Below are positions 53,807 through 63,924 of a stretch of DNA of 64,000 bases, one piece after another. How positions within the stretch are numbered: the first letter of the stretch is position 1; every line of letters begins with the position of its first letter. The stretch spans positions 1 to 64,000 of the forward strand of contig JBIQHJ010000010.1 of assembly GCA_044508625.1 (NCBI GenBank). Direction: 5' to 3'. The notes under the pieces were generated by a model. The model was not told where the DNA came from, did not search any database, and worked only from the letters and a program-made list of their open reading frames with translations. A program made the position numbers and the translations under genes. Source of the DNA: Castellaniella sp044508625 (lineage in GTDB: Bacteria > Pseudomonadota > Gammaproteobacteria > Burkholderiales > Burkholderiaceae_B).

Positions 53807-54678
53807 CAGGCTCGCTCCGCGCGTTTGGAAAAGAGGCCGTAGGGGCGAAACAGCAGGGTCAGGATGACGATGGAAAAGCCGATCACATCGACCCAGCCCG
53901 TAGAGACGTAGCCGCCCCACAGGGCTTCCACCACTCCCAGCAGCAGGCCGCCGAGGATGGCGCCCGCAAAGCTGCCCATCCCGCCCAGGATGACGACGAT
54001 GAAGGCTTTCAAGGTCACCAGGCCGCCCATGGACACCTGCACGGAATAGATGGAGGACAGCAGCATCCCCGCCGCCGCCGCGATGATCGTGCCGATGGCG
54101 AAAGTGCAGGCATAGATGTTGGCGACCCCGATGCCGGCCAACTGCGCCGCCATGGGGTCCTGGAACGTCGCCCGCATCGCGCGGCCCAGGCGGGTCCGGT
54201 TGATCACGAGGTGCGTGGCCGCCATGAGCACGGCGCACACCGCCACGGCGAAGATCCGGTTCTCCGTGACCACCGCGCTGCCCAGGAAAAGCGGCGTGGC
54301 CGCGACCGGCCCCGCCACCTTCAGGGGCGTGGAGCCGACGAGGATGAGCGCGGTGTTGATGATGAAGACCGACAGGCCGATCGTCAGCAGGATCCCGGCC
54401 TCCTCGCCCTCATGCCGGATGCGCTCGATCAGGAAGCGATCGACCAGCCATCCGAACGCGCCCATCGCCACGGCGACGACCAGCAGCCCGCTGAAGAAAT
54501 CCAGGCCCAGCCGGCTGGTCACCCACCATCCGATCACGCCGCCCAGCATGTACAGCTCGCCATGGGCGAAATTGACGACCTTCATGAAACCCAATATCAG
54601 GGTCAGGCCGAGCGCCGACAAGGCATAGAAGGCGCCTATGACCAGCCCGTTGATCAGGAACTGCAGGAACAGATCCAT
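53806..54678 (-). CDS. livH: ABC transporter permease, LivH type
   Basis: A 290-residue permease with about eight hydrophobic segments, LivH type. Typical segments are FLINGLVIGAFYALSALGLT, LILGFMKVVNFAHGELYMLG, TRLGRAMRATFQDPMAAQLA, the ATPase-contact loop, and VVILGGMGSFAGAILGGLLL. The start is ATG 54678, with GAGGAAG 6 bases upstream; a Met six codons earlier has no ribosome site. It follows the solute-binding protein gene after 45 bases. With livM, livG and livF it forms one operon. Confidence 0.9.
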   Translation of the reverse strand: MDLFLQFLINGLVIGAFYALSALGLTLILGFMKVVNFAHGELYMLGGVIGWWVTSRLGLDFFSGLLVVAVAMGAFGWLVDRFLIERIRHEGEEAGILLTIGLSVFIINTALILVGSTPLKVAGPVAATPLFLGSAVVTENRIFAVAVCAVLMAATHLVINRTRLGRAMRATFQDPMAAQLAGIGVANIYACTFAIGTIIAAAAGMLLSSIYSVQVSMGGLVTLKAFIVVILGGMGSFAGAILGGLLLGVVEALWGGYVSTGWVDVIGFSIVILTLLFRPYGLFSKRAERA

Positions 54679-54723
54679 CGTGTCTTCCTCAAGCAATCCG
54701 CATCCGCCGCGCCTCGGACCCGC

Positions 54724-55857
54724 TCACGGCTTGTCGATGGTCGTCTGCGCCGCGATGTTCAGTTTCCCGTCGCTGATCTGGACCAGGACCGCGTCGAAAC
54801 CATAGGCCTCCCCCTTGTCCGTGAACCGGTATTCGCCGTTGGGGGCCTTGTAGTCGGTCTCCAGCATGGCTTTCCTGACCGCATCGGAATCCGTGCTGCC
54901 GGCCCGGGCGATGGCGTCCATGAGGATGTTCAGGGCATTGAAGCCGGCGGCGCTGTATTTCCCCGGCGAATTCTTGTAGGCCGCCGAATACGCCTTCACG
55001 AACTGCGCGTTGCGCTCGCCGCCGATGGTGGCGACATACGGCACGGCCGCGTAGATTCCGTTGGAAGCCTCGCCGGTGAGCTTGATGAAGTCGGCCGTCG
55101 CCCAGGACCCCACGCCGAAGACCTTCGACTGGACGCCGAATTCCTTGAGCTGGCGCACCAGCACCGATCCGTCCTGGGTTTCCGCCGCGATGAAGATGCC
55201 GTCCGGCTTGGCGGCCCGCAATTTGGCCAGCAGCGTGCTGAAGTCCGTTTCGCCATGATCGAAATATTCGACCATGACTTCCTTGACGCCGGCCTCGGAC
55301 AGGTCGGCCGAGAAGTTCTTCACGCCTCCCCGGCCCCAGTCGTCATTCACGCCCACGTAGGCCACCGTCTCGAGGCCCAGGTCCTTGGCCAGGATCTTGC
55401 TGAACGCCTTGGACATCAGCTTGTCCGTCTCGGCGGAACGAAAGAAGTACTTCAGGCCTTTTTCGGTCAGGCGCACGTCCGAGGACACGCCCGAGAGCAG
55501 GATCTTGCGGTTGCGGTCGGCGACCGGCTGCACCGCCGCCGTGGCCGAACTGCAGAACGCCCCCGTCAGCACCGCGACCCGGTCCCGCACGATCAGCTTT
55601 TCCGCGGCGTTCACGGAATTCGCCGGGCTGCACTGGCCGTCCTCGATGACGAGCTGCACATCGCCGCCCAGCACGCCGCCGGCCGCATTGCGCTGGGCGA
55701 CGGCCAGTTTCGCCCCGTTCACGTACGACTGCCCGTCATACGCCACCGAGCCGGTCAGGGGCTCGATGACGCCGATCTTGACGGGTTCCTGCGCGACCGC
55801 CAGGCCGCACATGGCGGTCAAGAGGCACATCGCCACACCATTCCAACGCTGAAGCAT
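54724..55857 (-). CDS. ABC transporter solute-binding protein, branched-chain type
   Basis: A 377-residue periplasmic binding protein of the Leu/Ile/Val-binding (type I) family. ATG 55857 has GGAG 6 bases before it; an upstream GTG would shift the signal peptide. The signal peptide is MLQRWNGVAMCLLTAMCGLA, cleaved after VAQ. The fold markers are VKIGVIEPLTGSVAYDGQSY, GGVLGGDVQLVIEDGQCSPA and VLTGAFCSSATAAVQPVADR. It is first in the importer operon, next to an AT-rich promoter with an 11-base direct repeat. The family binds amino acids and also many aromatic acids; a pyridine carboxylate ligand here is inferred from position. Confidence 0.88.
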   Translation of the reverse strand: MLQRWNGVAMCLLTAMCGLAVAQEPVKIGVIEPLTGSVAYDGQSYVNGAKLAVAQRNAAGGVLGGDVQLVIEDGQCSPANSVNAAEKLIVRDRVAVLTGAFCSSATAAVQPVADRNRKILLSGVSSDVRLTEKGLKYFFRSAETDKLMSKAFSKILAKDLGLETVAYVGVNDDWGRGGVKNFSADLSEAGVKEVMVEYFDHGETDFSTLLAKLRAAKPDGIFIAAETQDGSVLVRQLKEFGVQSKVFGVGSWATADFIKLTGEASNGIYAAVPYVATIGGERNAQFVKAYSAAYKNSPGKYSAAGFNALNILMDAIARAGSTDSDAVRKAMLETDYKAPNGEYRFTDKGEAYGFDAVLVQISDGKLNIAAQTTIDKP

Positions 55858-55885
55858 GTTTTTCTCCACTGTCTTGTGATTGAAG

Positions 55886-55912
55886 TTTAATTATTTTGTT
55901 ATTTAATTATTT
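55886..55912 (-). promoter_or_regulatory. Direct-repeat operator candidate upstream of the importer operon
   Basis: TTTAATTATTT occurs twice (55886-55896 and 55902-55912), 16 bases apart, 29 bases upstream of the solute-binding protein start. The block is AT-rich within a GC-rich genome. A similar TTTAAT motif lies before nicC, suggesting a common regulator for transport and degradation. Confidence 0.55.
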
Positions 55913-56053
55913 AAGCTTAGTGTAGTTGGGGACAGGGCCGGCGTCGAACTGGTAGAAACCCTAAAAAATGTGAAAAGAGGATGCACCCGGCCCCGCCGGC
56001 CGTCGGGCCGCGAGGGTGGATCTCAGGAAATCGGCCCGGCGAAGCCGAGAAAA

Positions 56054-56944
56054 TCAGCCGGCCGCGGCGGGAGGGCCCTCGTGCAGGTGGTCCAGGAAGG
56101 TGCGCAGCACGGCCCTGTCGTCATCCTTGCGGAAAATCGCGTACACATTGCCTTCCAGTTCGGGCGCGTCCAGCAGGCAGAACGAGACCGCGCGGGGCAG
56201 GTAGGGCCGCGCGGAAGCCGGCACCAGCGCAATGCCCAGCCCCGCCGCAACCAGGCTGAGCTGCGCCGGAACCTGGGCCACCGTCTGCCTGACCCTGGGC
56301 TCGAACCCATGCGCCGCGCAGGCCCTGAAGATGCGCTCGGCGAACGTCGAGCTTTCGCGCCGCAGCATGACGAAGGGCTCCCGCGCCAGGTCCTGGAGCG
56401 TCAGGCGGCCGCTCTGCGCCAGGCGGTGCGCCGGCGGCAGCGCGACGAACAGGGGGTCGGGCCACAACAGCGTGCTGCTCAGCAGGGCGTCCTCGATGAC
56501 CTGGCGCGAGATGCTGACATCGATGCGCTGCTCGCGCAGGGCCTCCGGCTGGTCATTGGGCTCCAGTTCATGGAGCACGATCCGGATGTCGGGGTGGCTG
56601 CGGGCCAGCTCGCCGATGCGCCCGGGCAAGGGCCCCAGGAAATGCGATCCGGACAGGCCGACCTCGATCCGGCCTTCCAGGCCCGCATGGATGCCCTGGG
56701 CGCGCTGGACGGCCTCCTTCAGCCGGTCCTGCACGACGCGCACGTCGCGCAGGAAGGCGGTCCCCGCGGGCGTCAGCTCGACGCGGCGGCTGCTGCGGCG
56801 AAACAGCTTGATCCCCATTTCGTCCTCGAGCTGGGCGATTTGCGCACTGAGAGGCGGCTGCGAAATATGCAGCCGCTCGGCGGCCCGCGTGAAGTTCAAT
56901 TCCTCGGCCAAGGCGGTGAAGTAGCGCAACTGTCGCAGTTCCAT
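56054..56944 (-). CDS. LysR-family regulator divergent from nicE
   Basis: A 296-residue LysR regulator. The start is ATG 56944 (MELRQLRYFTALAEELNFTR), the canonical start of the CatR/BenM-like group; a longer in-frame form overlaps the nicE leader. The winged helix is AAERLHISQPPLSAQIAQLE and the effector domain begins near RIEVGLSGSHFLGPLP. It is divergent from the maleate isomerase gene with a 109-base gap and is followed by the importer operon on the same strand. BenM-like members respond to dicarboxylic aromatic breakdown products such as muconate, so maleate or maleamate is a plausible ligand; this is inference. Confidence 0.87.
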   Translation of the reverse strand: MELRQLRYFTALAEELNFTRAAERLHISQPPLSAQIAQLEDEMGIKLFRRSSRRVELTPAGTAFLRDVRVVQDRLKEAVQRAQGIHAGLEGRIEVGLSGSHFLGPLPGRIGELARSHPDIRIVLHELEPNDQPEALREQRIDVSISRQVIEDALLSSTLLWPDPLFVALPPAHRLAQSGRLTLQDLAREPFVMLRRESSTFAERIFRACAAHGFEPRVRQTVAQVPAQLSLVAAGLGIALVPASARPYLPRAVSFCLLDAPELEGNVYAIFRKDDDRAVLRTFLDHLHEGPPAAAG

Positions 56945-57053
56945 AGGCGGAATATGACTCTCAAGACAAATTTCGTATTGGATTTTAGGCGATCGGCAAG
57001 CGACCATGACCATGCGACTTTCCCTGTCCGATCAACCACATAGGATATCGTCC

Positions 57054-57815
57054 ATGTCTACCATCACCCGCTCGTACCGCATTGGCCAGATCGTCCCCAG
57101 CTCCAACACGACGATGGAAACCGAAATCCCCTCGATGCTGCGCAGCCGCGAAGCGGTCTTCGGCGAGCGCTTCACATTCCATTCCAGCCGCATGCGCATG
57201 AAAAAAGTGACCGCGGAGGAACTGAAGGCCATGGATGCCGATTCCGACCGCTGCGCGCTGGAGCTCTCCGACGCCCAGGTGGACGTCCTGGGCTACGCCT
57301 GCCTGGTCGCCATCATGAGCATGGGGCTGGGCTACCATCGCGAATCCGAAAAGCGGCTGCACCAGGTCACGCTGGACAACGGCCACCCCGCCCCCGTCGT
57401 GTCCAGCGCCGGCGCGCTGGTGGATGGCCTGCACGCCATGGGCGCCAGGAAAGTGTCGATCCTGACACCCTACATGAAGCCGCTCACGCAACTGGTGGTG
57501 GACTACATCGAACACGAAGGCATCGAGGTGCACGATGCCGTGTCGCTGGAAATCCCGGACAACCTGGAAGTCGGCCGCCAGGATCCCCTGGCGCCGGCGG
57601 AACACATCAAGCGGGTCGACACCAAGGGCGTGGACGCCGTCGTGCTGTCGGCCTGCGTGCAAATGCCGTCCCTGCCATCCGTGCAGCAAGTGGAAGACCG
57701 CCTGGGCCTGCCGGTGACGACCGCCGCCGTCGGCACGGTCTACCAGATGCTCAAGCGCCTGGACCTGCGCCGCGAGGTGCCCGGGGCGGGCAGCCTGCTG
57801 TCGGGCCGCTACTGA
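57054..57815 (+). CDS. nicE: Maleate isomerase
   Basis: A 253-residue Asp/Glu-racemase-superfamily enzyme that isomerises maleate to fumarate. The two catalytic cysteines are Cys83 in VLGYACLVAIMS and Cys201 in VVLSACVQMPSLPS, one residue away from the positions 82 and 200 that I recall for NicE of P. putida. The N-terminal RIGQIVPSSNTTMETEIPSM segment is characteristic. The start is ATG 57054, with an AGGAT site; longer forms lie in the regulatory region. Alone among the nic genes it is on the plus strand, divergent from the LysR gene. Fumarate enters the TCA cycle. Confidence 0.93.
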   Translation: MSTITRSYRIGQIVPSSNTTMETEIPSMLRSREAVFGERFTFHSSRMRMKKVTAEELKAMDADSDRCALELSDAQVDVLGYACLVAIMSMGLGYHRESEKRLHQVTLDNGHPAPVVSSAGALVDGLHAMGARKVSILTPYMKPLTQLVVDYIEHEGIEVHDAVSLEIPDNLEVGRQDPLAPAEHIKRVDTKGVDAVVLSACVQMPSLPSVQQVEDRLGLPVTTAAVGTVYQMLKRLDLRREVPGAGSLLSGRY

Positions 57816-57857
57816 GGCCGGGAATCCCGGCATGGCGGAGCGGCCCGGGCGGCCGGC

Positions 57858-58772
57858 TCATTCCCGCTCGCCGTCCCAGTATCCCGGCTGCTGGTAGCGG
57901 TGCTTCAGGTCATCGATGAAATACCGCACCTTGGCCGGCAGGTAGCGCTGCTGCGGGTAGACGGCCTGGATATCGTAGGCGGGCAGCGCGAATTCGTCGA
58001 GCACGGTCACCAGCTCGCCGCGCTTGAGCTCGCGCTGGATTTCCCAGGTCGACCGCCAGCCGATTCCCAGGCCCTGGCGCACCCAATCGTACAGCAGCTC
58101 GCCGTCGTTGCAGGCGAGGCTGCCCTTGACCCGCACGGCAAAGGGCCTGCCGTCGCGCACGAAGATCCAGCCCCGGTGCTGCCCGCCTTGCAGGTTGAAC
58201 GCCAGGCAGTTGTGGCGCGCGAGATCCTCGGGCACCCGCGGCACGCCATACCGGCTGAAGTACTCGGGCGTCCCGCAGACGACGCGGCGATTGGGGAACA
58301 GGCGCACGGCGACGTAGTTCGGGTCGGCGACCTCGCCGATCCGGATCGCCATGTCGTAGCCCTCGCGCACCAGGTCGACCACGCTGTCGGTGAAATTGAA
58401 CGACAGCCTCAGGTCCGGATAGCGCGCTTGGAACGCCACCGCGTGCGGGGCGACGTGCTGGCGCCCGAACGAGGCCGGCGCCGAGACCACCAGGTGCCCG
58501 GCCAAGGAGCGGCGCCGCGCCGTGATGCTGGCATCGGCCGCGTCGAAGTCCTGGAGGAGCTGCTGGCATTGCTCGAGATAGCGCTCTCCCAGGTCCGTCA
58601 GCACCAGGCCGCGCGTGGAGCGGTGCATGAGCTGCACGCCCAGCCGACGCTCGAGCGCGGTCAGGCGCCGCCCCATGATCACCGGCGTCACCGACTCCGC
58701 GAGGGCCGCCGCCGCAAAGCTGCCTTTTTCCGCGATCAATACAAAACTGCGTATCTCGGTATAGCGACTCAT
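57858..58772 (-). CDS. LysR-family regulator divergent from gcl
   Basis: A 304-residue LysR regulator of the CrgA-like group. The start is ATG 58772; an ORF of 39 more residues precedes it without a ribosome site. The helix-turn-helix region is RSFVLIAEKGSFAAAALAES with TPVIMGRRLTALERRLGVQL, and the effector domain begins near HLVVSAPASFGRQHVAPHAV. It is divergent from the gcl operon across a 231-base spacer that contains a dyad fitting a LysR site, so it probably controls glyoxylate-to-glycerate conversion. The ligand is unknown. Confidence 0.87.
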   Translation of the reverse strand: MSRYTEIRSFVLIAEKGSFAAAALAESVTPVIMGRRLTALERRLGVQLMHRSTRGLVLTDLGERYLEQCQQLLQDFDAADASITARRRSLAGHLVVSAPASFGRQHVAPHAVAFQARYPDLRLSFNFTDSVVDLVREGYDMAIRIGEVADPNYVAVRLFPNRRVVCGTPEYFSRYGVPRVPEDLARHNCLAFNLQGGQHRGWIFVRDGRPFAVRVKGSLACNDGELLYDWVRQGLGIGWRSTWEIQRELKRGELVTVLDEFALPAYDIQAVYPQQRYLPAKVRYFIDDLKHRYQQPGYWDGERE

Positions 58773-58894
58773 GACCGTCCCCTCCCGGCGGGATGATAGG
58801 AACCCTGGACGATCCCATTGGAAATAATGGTTATTCGCCGCCGGCCATGGCATGGCCGCCGCTCGCCCCGGCATTCCCGGAACTGGCACATCAA

Positions 58895-58936
58895 ATACTT
58901 ATAGTATCGGCAGAAACGAGGAAATCTGGGATTCCT
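58895..58936. promoter_or_regulatory. Candidate LysR operator region before gcl
   Basis: ATACTTATAGTAT (58895-58907) has perfect ATACT/AGTAT arms around a 3-base centre, a LysR T-N11-A-type dyad. A second inverted repeat, AGGAA-N8-TTCCT, spans 58919-58936. Both lie in the 231-base divergent spacer (58773-59003) that otherwise shows only a moderately AT-rich stretch near 58820 and GC-rich sequence. Confidence 0.5.
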
Positions 58937-59003
58937 GCGTATCGGGGTTTTCCTTATCCTGGATCGGGCCTGGAACATCCAACCGATCGAAGGAGCAGAA
59001 ACC

Positions 59004-60785
<1,782 letters not shown>

Positions 60786-60832
60786 AACCCTGCTGGACCG
60801 AACGATTCGAACCCGAGACACCGGAGCCGCAC

Positions 60833-61612
60833 ATGCCGAAATTCGCCGCCAACCTGACGATGCTCTTTACCGAGCTCGATTTCCTAGACCGCTTCCAGGC
60901 CGCCGCCCAGGCCGGCTTCGAGGCCGTGGAATACCTGTTTCCCTACGCCTACGACAAGCGCGAGCTGGCCGCCCGCCTCGCGGACCACGGCCTGGTCCAG
61001 GTCCTGCACAACCTGCCCGCGGGCGACTGGGACGCGGGCGAGCGCGGCATCGCCTGCCACCCCGGCCGCGCCGGCGAATTCCGCGAGGGCGTGGACCGCG
61101 CCATCGACTACGCCCAGGCCCTGGGCTGCCCCCAGGTCAACTGCCTGGCCGGCAAGGTCCCCGAGGGCGTGAGTCTCGAGCAGGCGCACCGGACCTTCGT
61201 CGACAACCTGCGCCATGCCGCGCAGCGCCTGGCCGGCGCCGGCATCCGCCTGCTGATCGAGCCGATCAACACCTACGACATCCCGGGGTTCTTCCTCAGC
61301 CGCAGCGACCAGGCCCTGGCCATCCTCGACGAGGTGGATTCGCCCAACCTCAAGATCCAGTACGACATCTACCATGCCCAGCGCATGGAGGGCGAGCTGG
61401 CGAACACGATCAGCCGCAACCTCGAGCGCATCGGCCACATCCAGATCGCCGACAACCCCGGCCGCAACGAGCCGGGCACCGGAGAGATCCACTACCCCTG
61501 GCTGCTGCGCCACATCGACCGCGCCGGCTACCAGGGCTGGATCGGCTGCGAATACAAGCCCGCGGGCCGCACCCGGGACGGCCTGGGCTGGATGCGGGCC
61601 ATGGGCGCCTGA
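60833..61612 (+). CDS. hyi: Hydroxypyruvate isomerase
   Basis: A 259-residue hydroxypyruvate isomerase, interconverting tartronate semialdehyde and hydroxypyruvate. It is a TIM-barrel AP-endonuclease-2-like protein. Family segments are FAANLTMLFTELDFLDRFQA, GFEAVEYLFPYAYDKREL, INTYDIPGFFLSRSDQALAI and the metal-ligand regions LLIEPINTYD, YDIYHAQRMEG and IADNPGRNEPGTGEIHYPW. It starts 47 bases after gcl and precedes glxR in the usual order of glycerate-pathway operons. Confidence 0.94.
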   Translation: MPKFAANLTMLFTELDFLDRFQAAAQAGFEAVEYLFPYAYDKRELAARLADHGLVQVLHNLPAGDWDAGERGIACHPGRAGEFREGVDRAIDYAQALGCPQVNCLAGKVPEGVSLEQAHRTFVDNLRHAAQRLAGAGIRLLIEPINTYDIPGFFLSRSDQALAILDEVDSPNLKIQYDIYHAQRMEGELANTISRNLERIGHIQIADNPGRNEPGTGEIHYPWLLRHIDRAGYQGWIGCEYKPAGRTRDGLGWMRAMGA

Positions 61613-61677
61613 GCGCCCGCCCGCGGCCCCCGCGGCACACGACCCCCGTCACCGGAACCAAGAAAGGAGCGCTACAC

Positions 61678-62562
61678 ATGGCCAAGATCGGCTTCATCGG
61701 ACTGGGCATCATGGGCACCCCCATGGCCGCCAACCTCATCAGGGGCGGCCACGCCCTCACCGTACACACCCGCCGCAAGGCGCCGCAAAGCCTGCTGGAC
61801 ATGGGCGCCACCGCCGCGGCGAGCGCGGCCGAGGTGGCCAGGGCCTCGGAGGTCATCATCGTGATGGTCCCCGACACGCCCGACGTCGAGGCGGTGCTGT
61901 TCGGCGAGCAGGGCGTCGCGGCCGGCCTGTCCAAGGGCAAGATCGTCGTCGACATGAGCTCGATCTCGCCGGTGGCGACCAAGGATTTCGCGGCCCGCAT
62001 CAATGCGCTGGGCTGCGAATACCTGGATGCGCCGGTCTCGGGCGGCGAGGTGGGCGCCAAGGCCGCCAGCCTGACCATCATGGTGGGCGGCAGCCAGGCG
62101 GCCTTCGACACCGTCAAGCCGCTGTTCGACCTGATGGGCAAGAACGTGACCCTGGTCGGCGGCAACGGCGACGGCCAGACCACCAAGGTCGCCAACCAGA
62201 TCATCGTGGCCCTCACCATCGAGGCCGTGGGCGAGGCCCTGCTGCTGGCCGCCAAGGCTGGTGCCGACCCGGCCAAGGTGCGCCAGGCGCTGATGGGCGG
62301 CTTTGCCAGCTCGCGCGTCCTCGAGGTCCACGGCGAGCGCATGATCAAGCGCAGCTTCGAGCCGGGCTTTCGCATCGCCCTGCATCAAAAGGACCTGAAC
62401 CTGGCGCTCTCGACGGCCCGCCAGCTCGGCCTGTCGCTGCCCAGCACCGCCGTCGCGCAGGAACTGTTCAACGCCTGCGCGGCGCACGACGGGGCGGCCT
62501 GGGACCATTCCGGGATGGTCCGCGCGCTGGAAATCATGGCGAATTTCGAGATAGGACAGTAA
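61678..62562 (+). CDS. glxR: Tartronate semialdehyde reductase
   Basis: A 294-residue beta-hydroxyacid dehydrogenase reducing tartronate semialdehyde to D-glycerate with NAD(P)H. The dinucleotide-binding motif is GFIGLGIMGTPMAANLIRGG, the substrate segment is LDAPVSGGEVGAKAASLTIM and the catalytic Lys is in QTTKVANQIIVAL. The C-terminal helix VLEVHGERMIKRSFEPGFRI is typical. The ATG at 61678 has AAAGGAG upstream. It follows hyi after 65 bases. Assignment to 2-hydroxy-3-oxopropionate reductase over 3-hydroxyisobutyrate dehydrogenase rests on the gcl-hyi neighbourhood. Confidence 0.93.
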   Translation: MAKIGFIGLGIMGTPMAANLIRGGHALTVHTRRKAPQSLLDMGATAAASAAEVARASEVIIVMVPDTPDVEAVLFGEQGVAAGLSKGKIVVDMSSISPVATKDFAARINALGCEYLDAPVSGGEVGAKAASLTIMVGGSQAAFDTVKPLFDLMGKNVTLVGGNGDGQTTKVANQIIVALTIEAVGEALLLAAKAGADPAKVRQALMGGFASSRVLEVHGERMIKRSFEPGFRIALHQKDLNLALSTARQLGLSLPSTAVAQELFNACAAHDGAAWDHSGMVRALEIMANFEIGQ

Positions 62563-62623
62563 GCTGTCCCCTTCGCGGCGGGTCCGCCCGCCGCGCATCG
62601 TCCCGAAACCGGCCCACGCACCC
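62563..62623. other. GC-rich hairpin between glxR and ttuD
   Basis: This 61-base spacer contains GCGGCGGG-tccg-CCCGCCGC, an 8-bp stem without a T run. It may tune expression of ttuD within the operon. I see no promoter hexamers. Confidence 0.35.
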
Positions 62624-63886
62624 ATGACCCAGACGCCCCGCGACCTCCTGACCCGCATGTTCACCGCCGCCGTGCAGGCGGCCCAGCCCGAGCACTGCAT
62701 CGCCCGTTTCCTGCCCGCCCCGCCCAAGGGACGCACCCTCGTCATCGGGGCCGGCAAGGCCTCGGCCGCCATGGCGCAGGCCCTCGAGCGCCACTGGTCC
62801 GGCCCCCTCGAGGGCCTGGTGGTCACGCGCTACGGCTACGCCGTGCCCTGCGAGCGCATCGAGATCGTCGAGGCGGCCCATCCGGTGCCCGACGAGGCGG
62901 GCTCGGCCGCGGCGCGCCGGCTCCTCGAGCGGGTCGCCGGCCTCTCGGCCGACGACCTGGTGATCTGCCTGGTCTCGGGCGGCGGCTCGTCGCTGTTGCC
63001 CATGCCCGCCGAGGGCGTCACCCTCCAGGACAAGCAGGACATCAACCGCGCGCTGCTGAAATCCGGCGCCACGATCTCCGAGATGAACTGCGTGCGCCGG
63101 CACCTGTCGGCCATCAAGGGCGGGCGCCTGGCTGCGGCCTGCGCGCCCGCCCGCGTGGTGAACCTGCTGATCTCCGACGTGCCCGGCGACCAGCCGGCCG
63201 ACATCGCCTCGGGCCCCACCGTCGCCGACCCCAGCACCTGCGCCGATGCGCTGGACATCGTGCGCCGCTACGGCATCACCCTGCCCGCCGCCGCCCGCGC
63301 CCTGCTGGAATCGGGCGCGGGCGAAACCATCAAGCCCGGCGACCCGCGCCTGTCCAGGGTCGAGACGCACCTCATCGCCACCCCGCAGATGGCCCTCGAG
63401 GCCGCCGCCGCCGTCGCGCGCGAGGCCGGCGTGGCGCCGGTGCTGCTGGGCGACCGCATCGAGGGCGAGGCGCGCGACGTCGGCAAGGTCCTGGGCGGCA
63501 TCGCATTGCAGGTGCGCGCCCATGGCCAGCCGGCGCCCGCGCCCTGCGTCCTGCTGTCCGGCGGCGAGACCACCGTCACGGTGCGCGGCAAGGGACGCGG
63601 CGGCCGCAACGTGGAATTCCTGCTGTCCCTGGCCATCACCCTGGACGGCGCCAGGGACGTCCACGCGCTGGCGGGCGATACCGACGGCGTCGACGGCCAG
63701 GAGGAGATCGCCGGCGCCCTGATCGGGCCCGACTCCCTGGCGCGCGCCTGGGCGCTGGGCATGCCGCCGCGCGCCCACCTGGACGACAACGACGGGCATG
63801 GATTCTTCGAGCGGCTGGGCGATTCCCTGCTCACCGGGCCCACCCTCACGAACGTGAACGATTTCCGCGCCATCCTGGTCCTCTGA
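62624..63886 (+). CDS. ttuD: Glycerate 2-kinase, TtuD type
   Basis: A 420-residue glycerate kinase of the MOFRL/DUF4147 family that phosphorylates D-glycerate to 2-phosphoglycerate. Features are LVIGAGKASAAMAQALERHW, the VVEAAHPVPDEAGSAAARRL segment, LVSGGGSSLLPMPAEGVTL for substrate or ATP binding, NCVRRHLSAIKGGRLAAAC, and the MOFRL motif in LLSGGETTVTVRGKGRGGRN. The name comes from the tartrate-utilisation genes of Agrobacterium. It links the glyoxylate route to lower glycolysis, and its product is used through enolase and pyruvate kinase. Confidence 0.93.
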   Translation: MTQTPRDLLTRMFTAAVQAAQPEHCIARFLPAPPKGRTLVIGAGKASAAMAQALERHWSGPLEGLVVTRYGYAVPCERIEIVEAAHPVPDEAGSAAARRLLERVAGLSADDLVICLVSGGGSSLLPMPAEGVTLQDKQDINRALLKSGATISEMNCVRRHLSAIKGGRLAAACAPARVVNLLISDVPGDQPADIASGPTVADPSTCADALDIVRRYGITLPAAARALLESGAGETIKPGDPRLSRVETHLIATPQMALEAAAAVAREAGVAPVLLGDRIEGEARDVGKVLGGIALQVRAHGQPAPAPCVLLSGGETTVTVRGKGRGGRNVEFLLSLAITLDGARDVHALAGDTDGVDGQEEIAGALIGPDSLARAWALGMPPRAHLDDNDGHGFFERLGDSLLTGPTLTNVNDFRAILVL

Positions 63887-63924
63887 CCGGGCGCGCCGGC
63901 ACATCCACCGCAGGAGCTCCCCCG

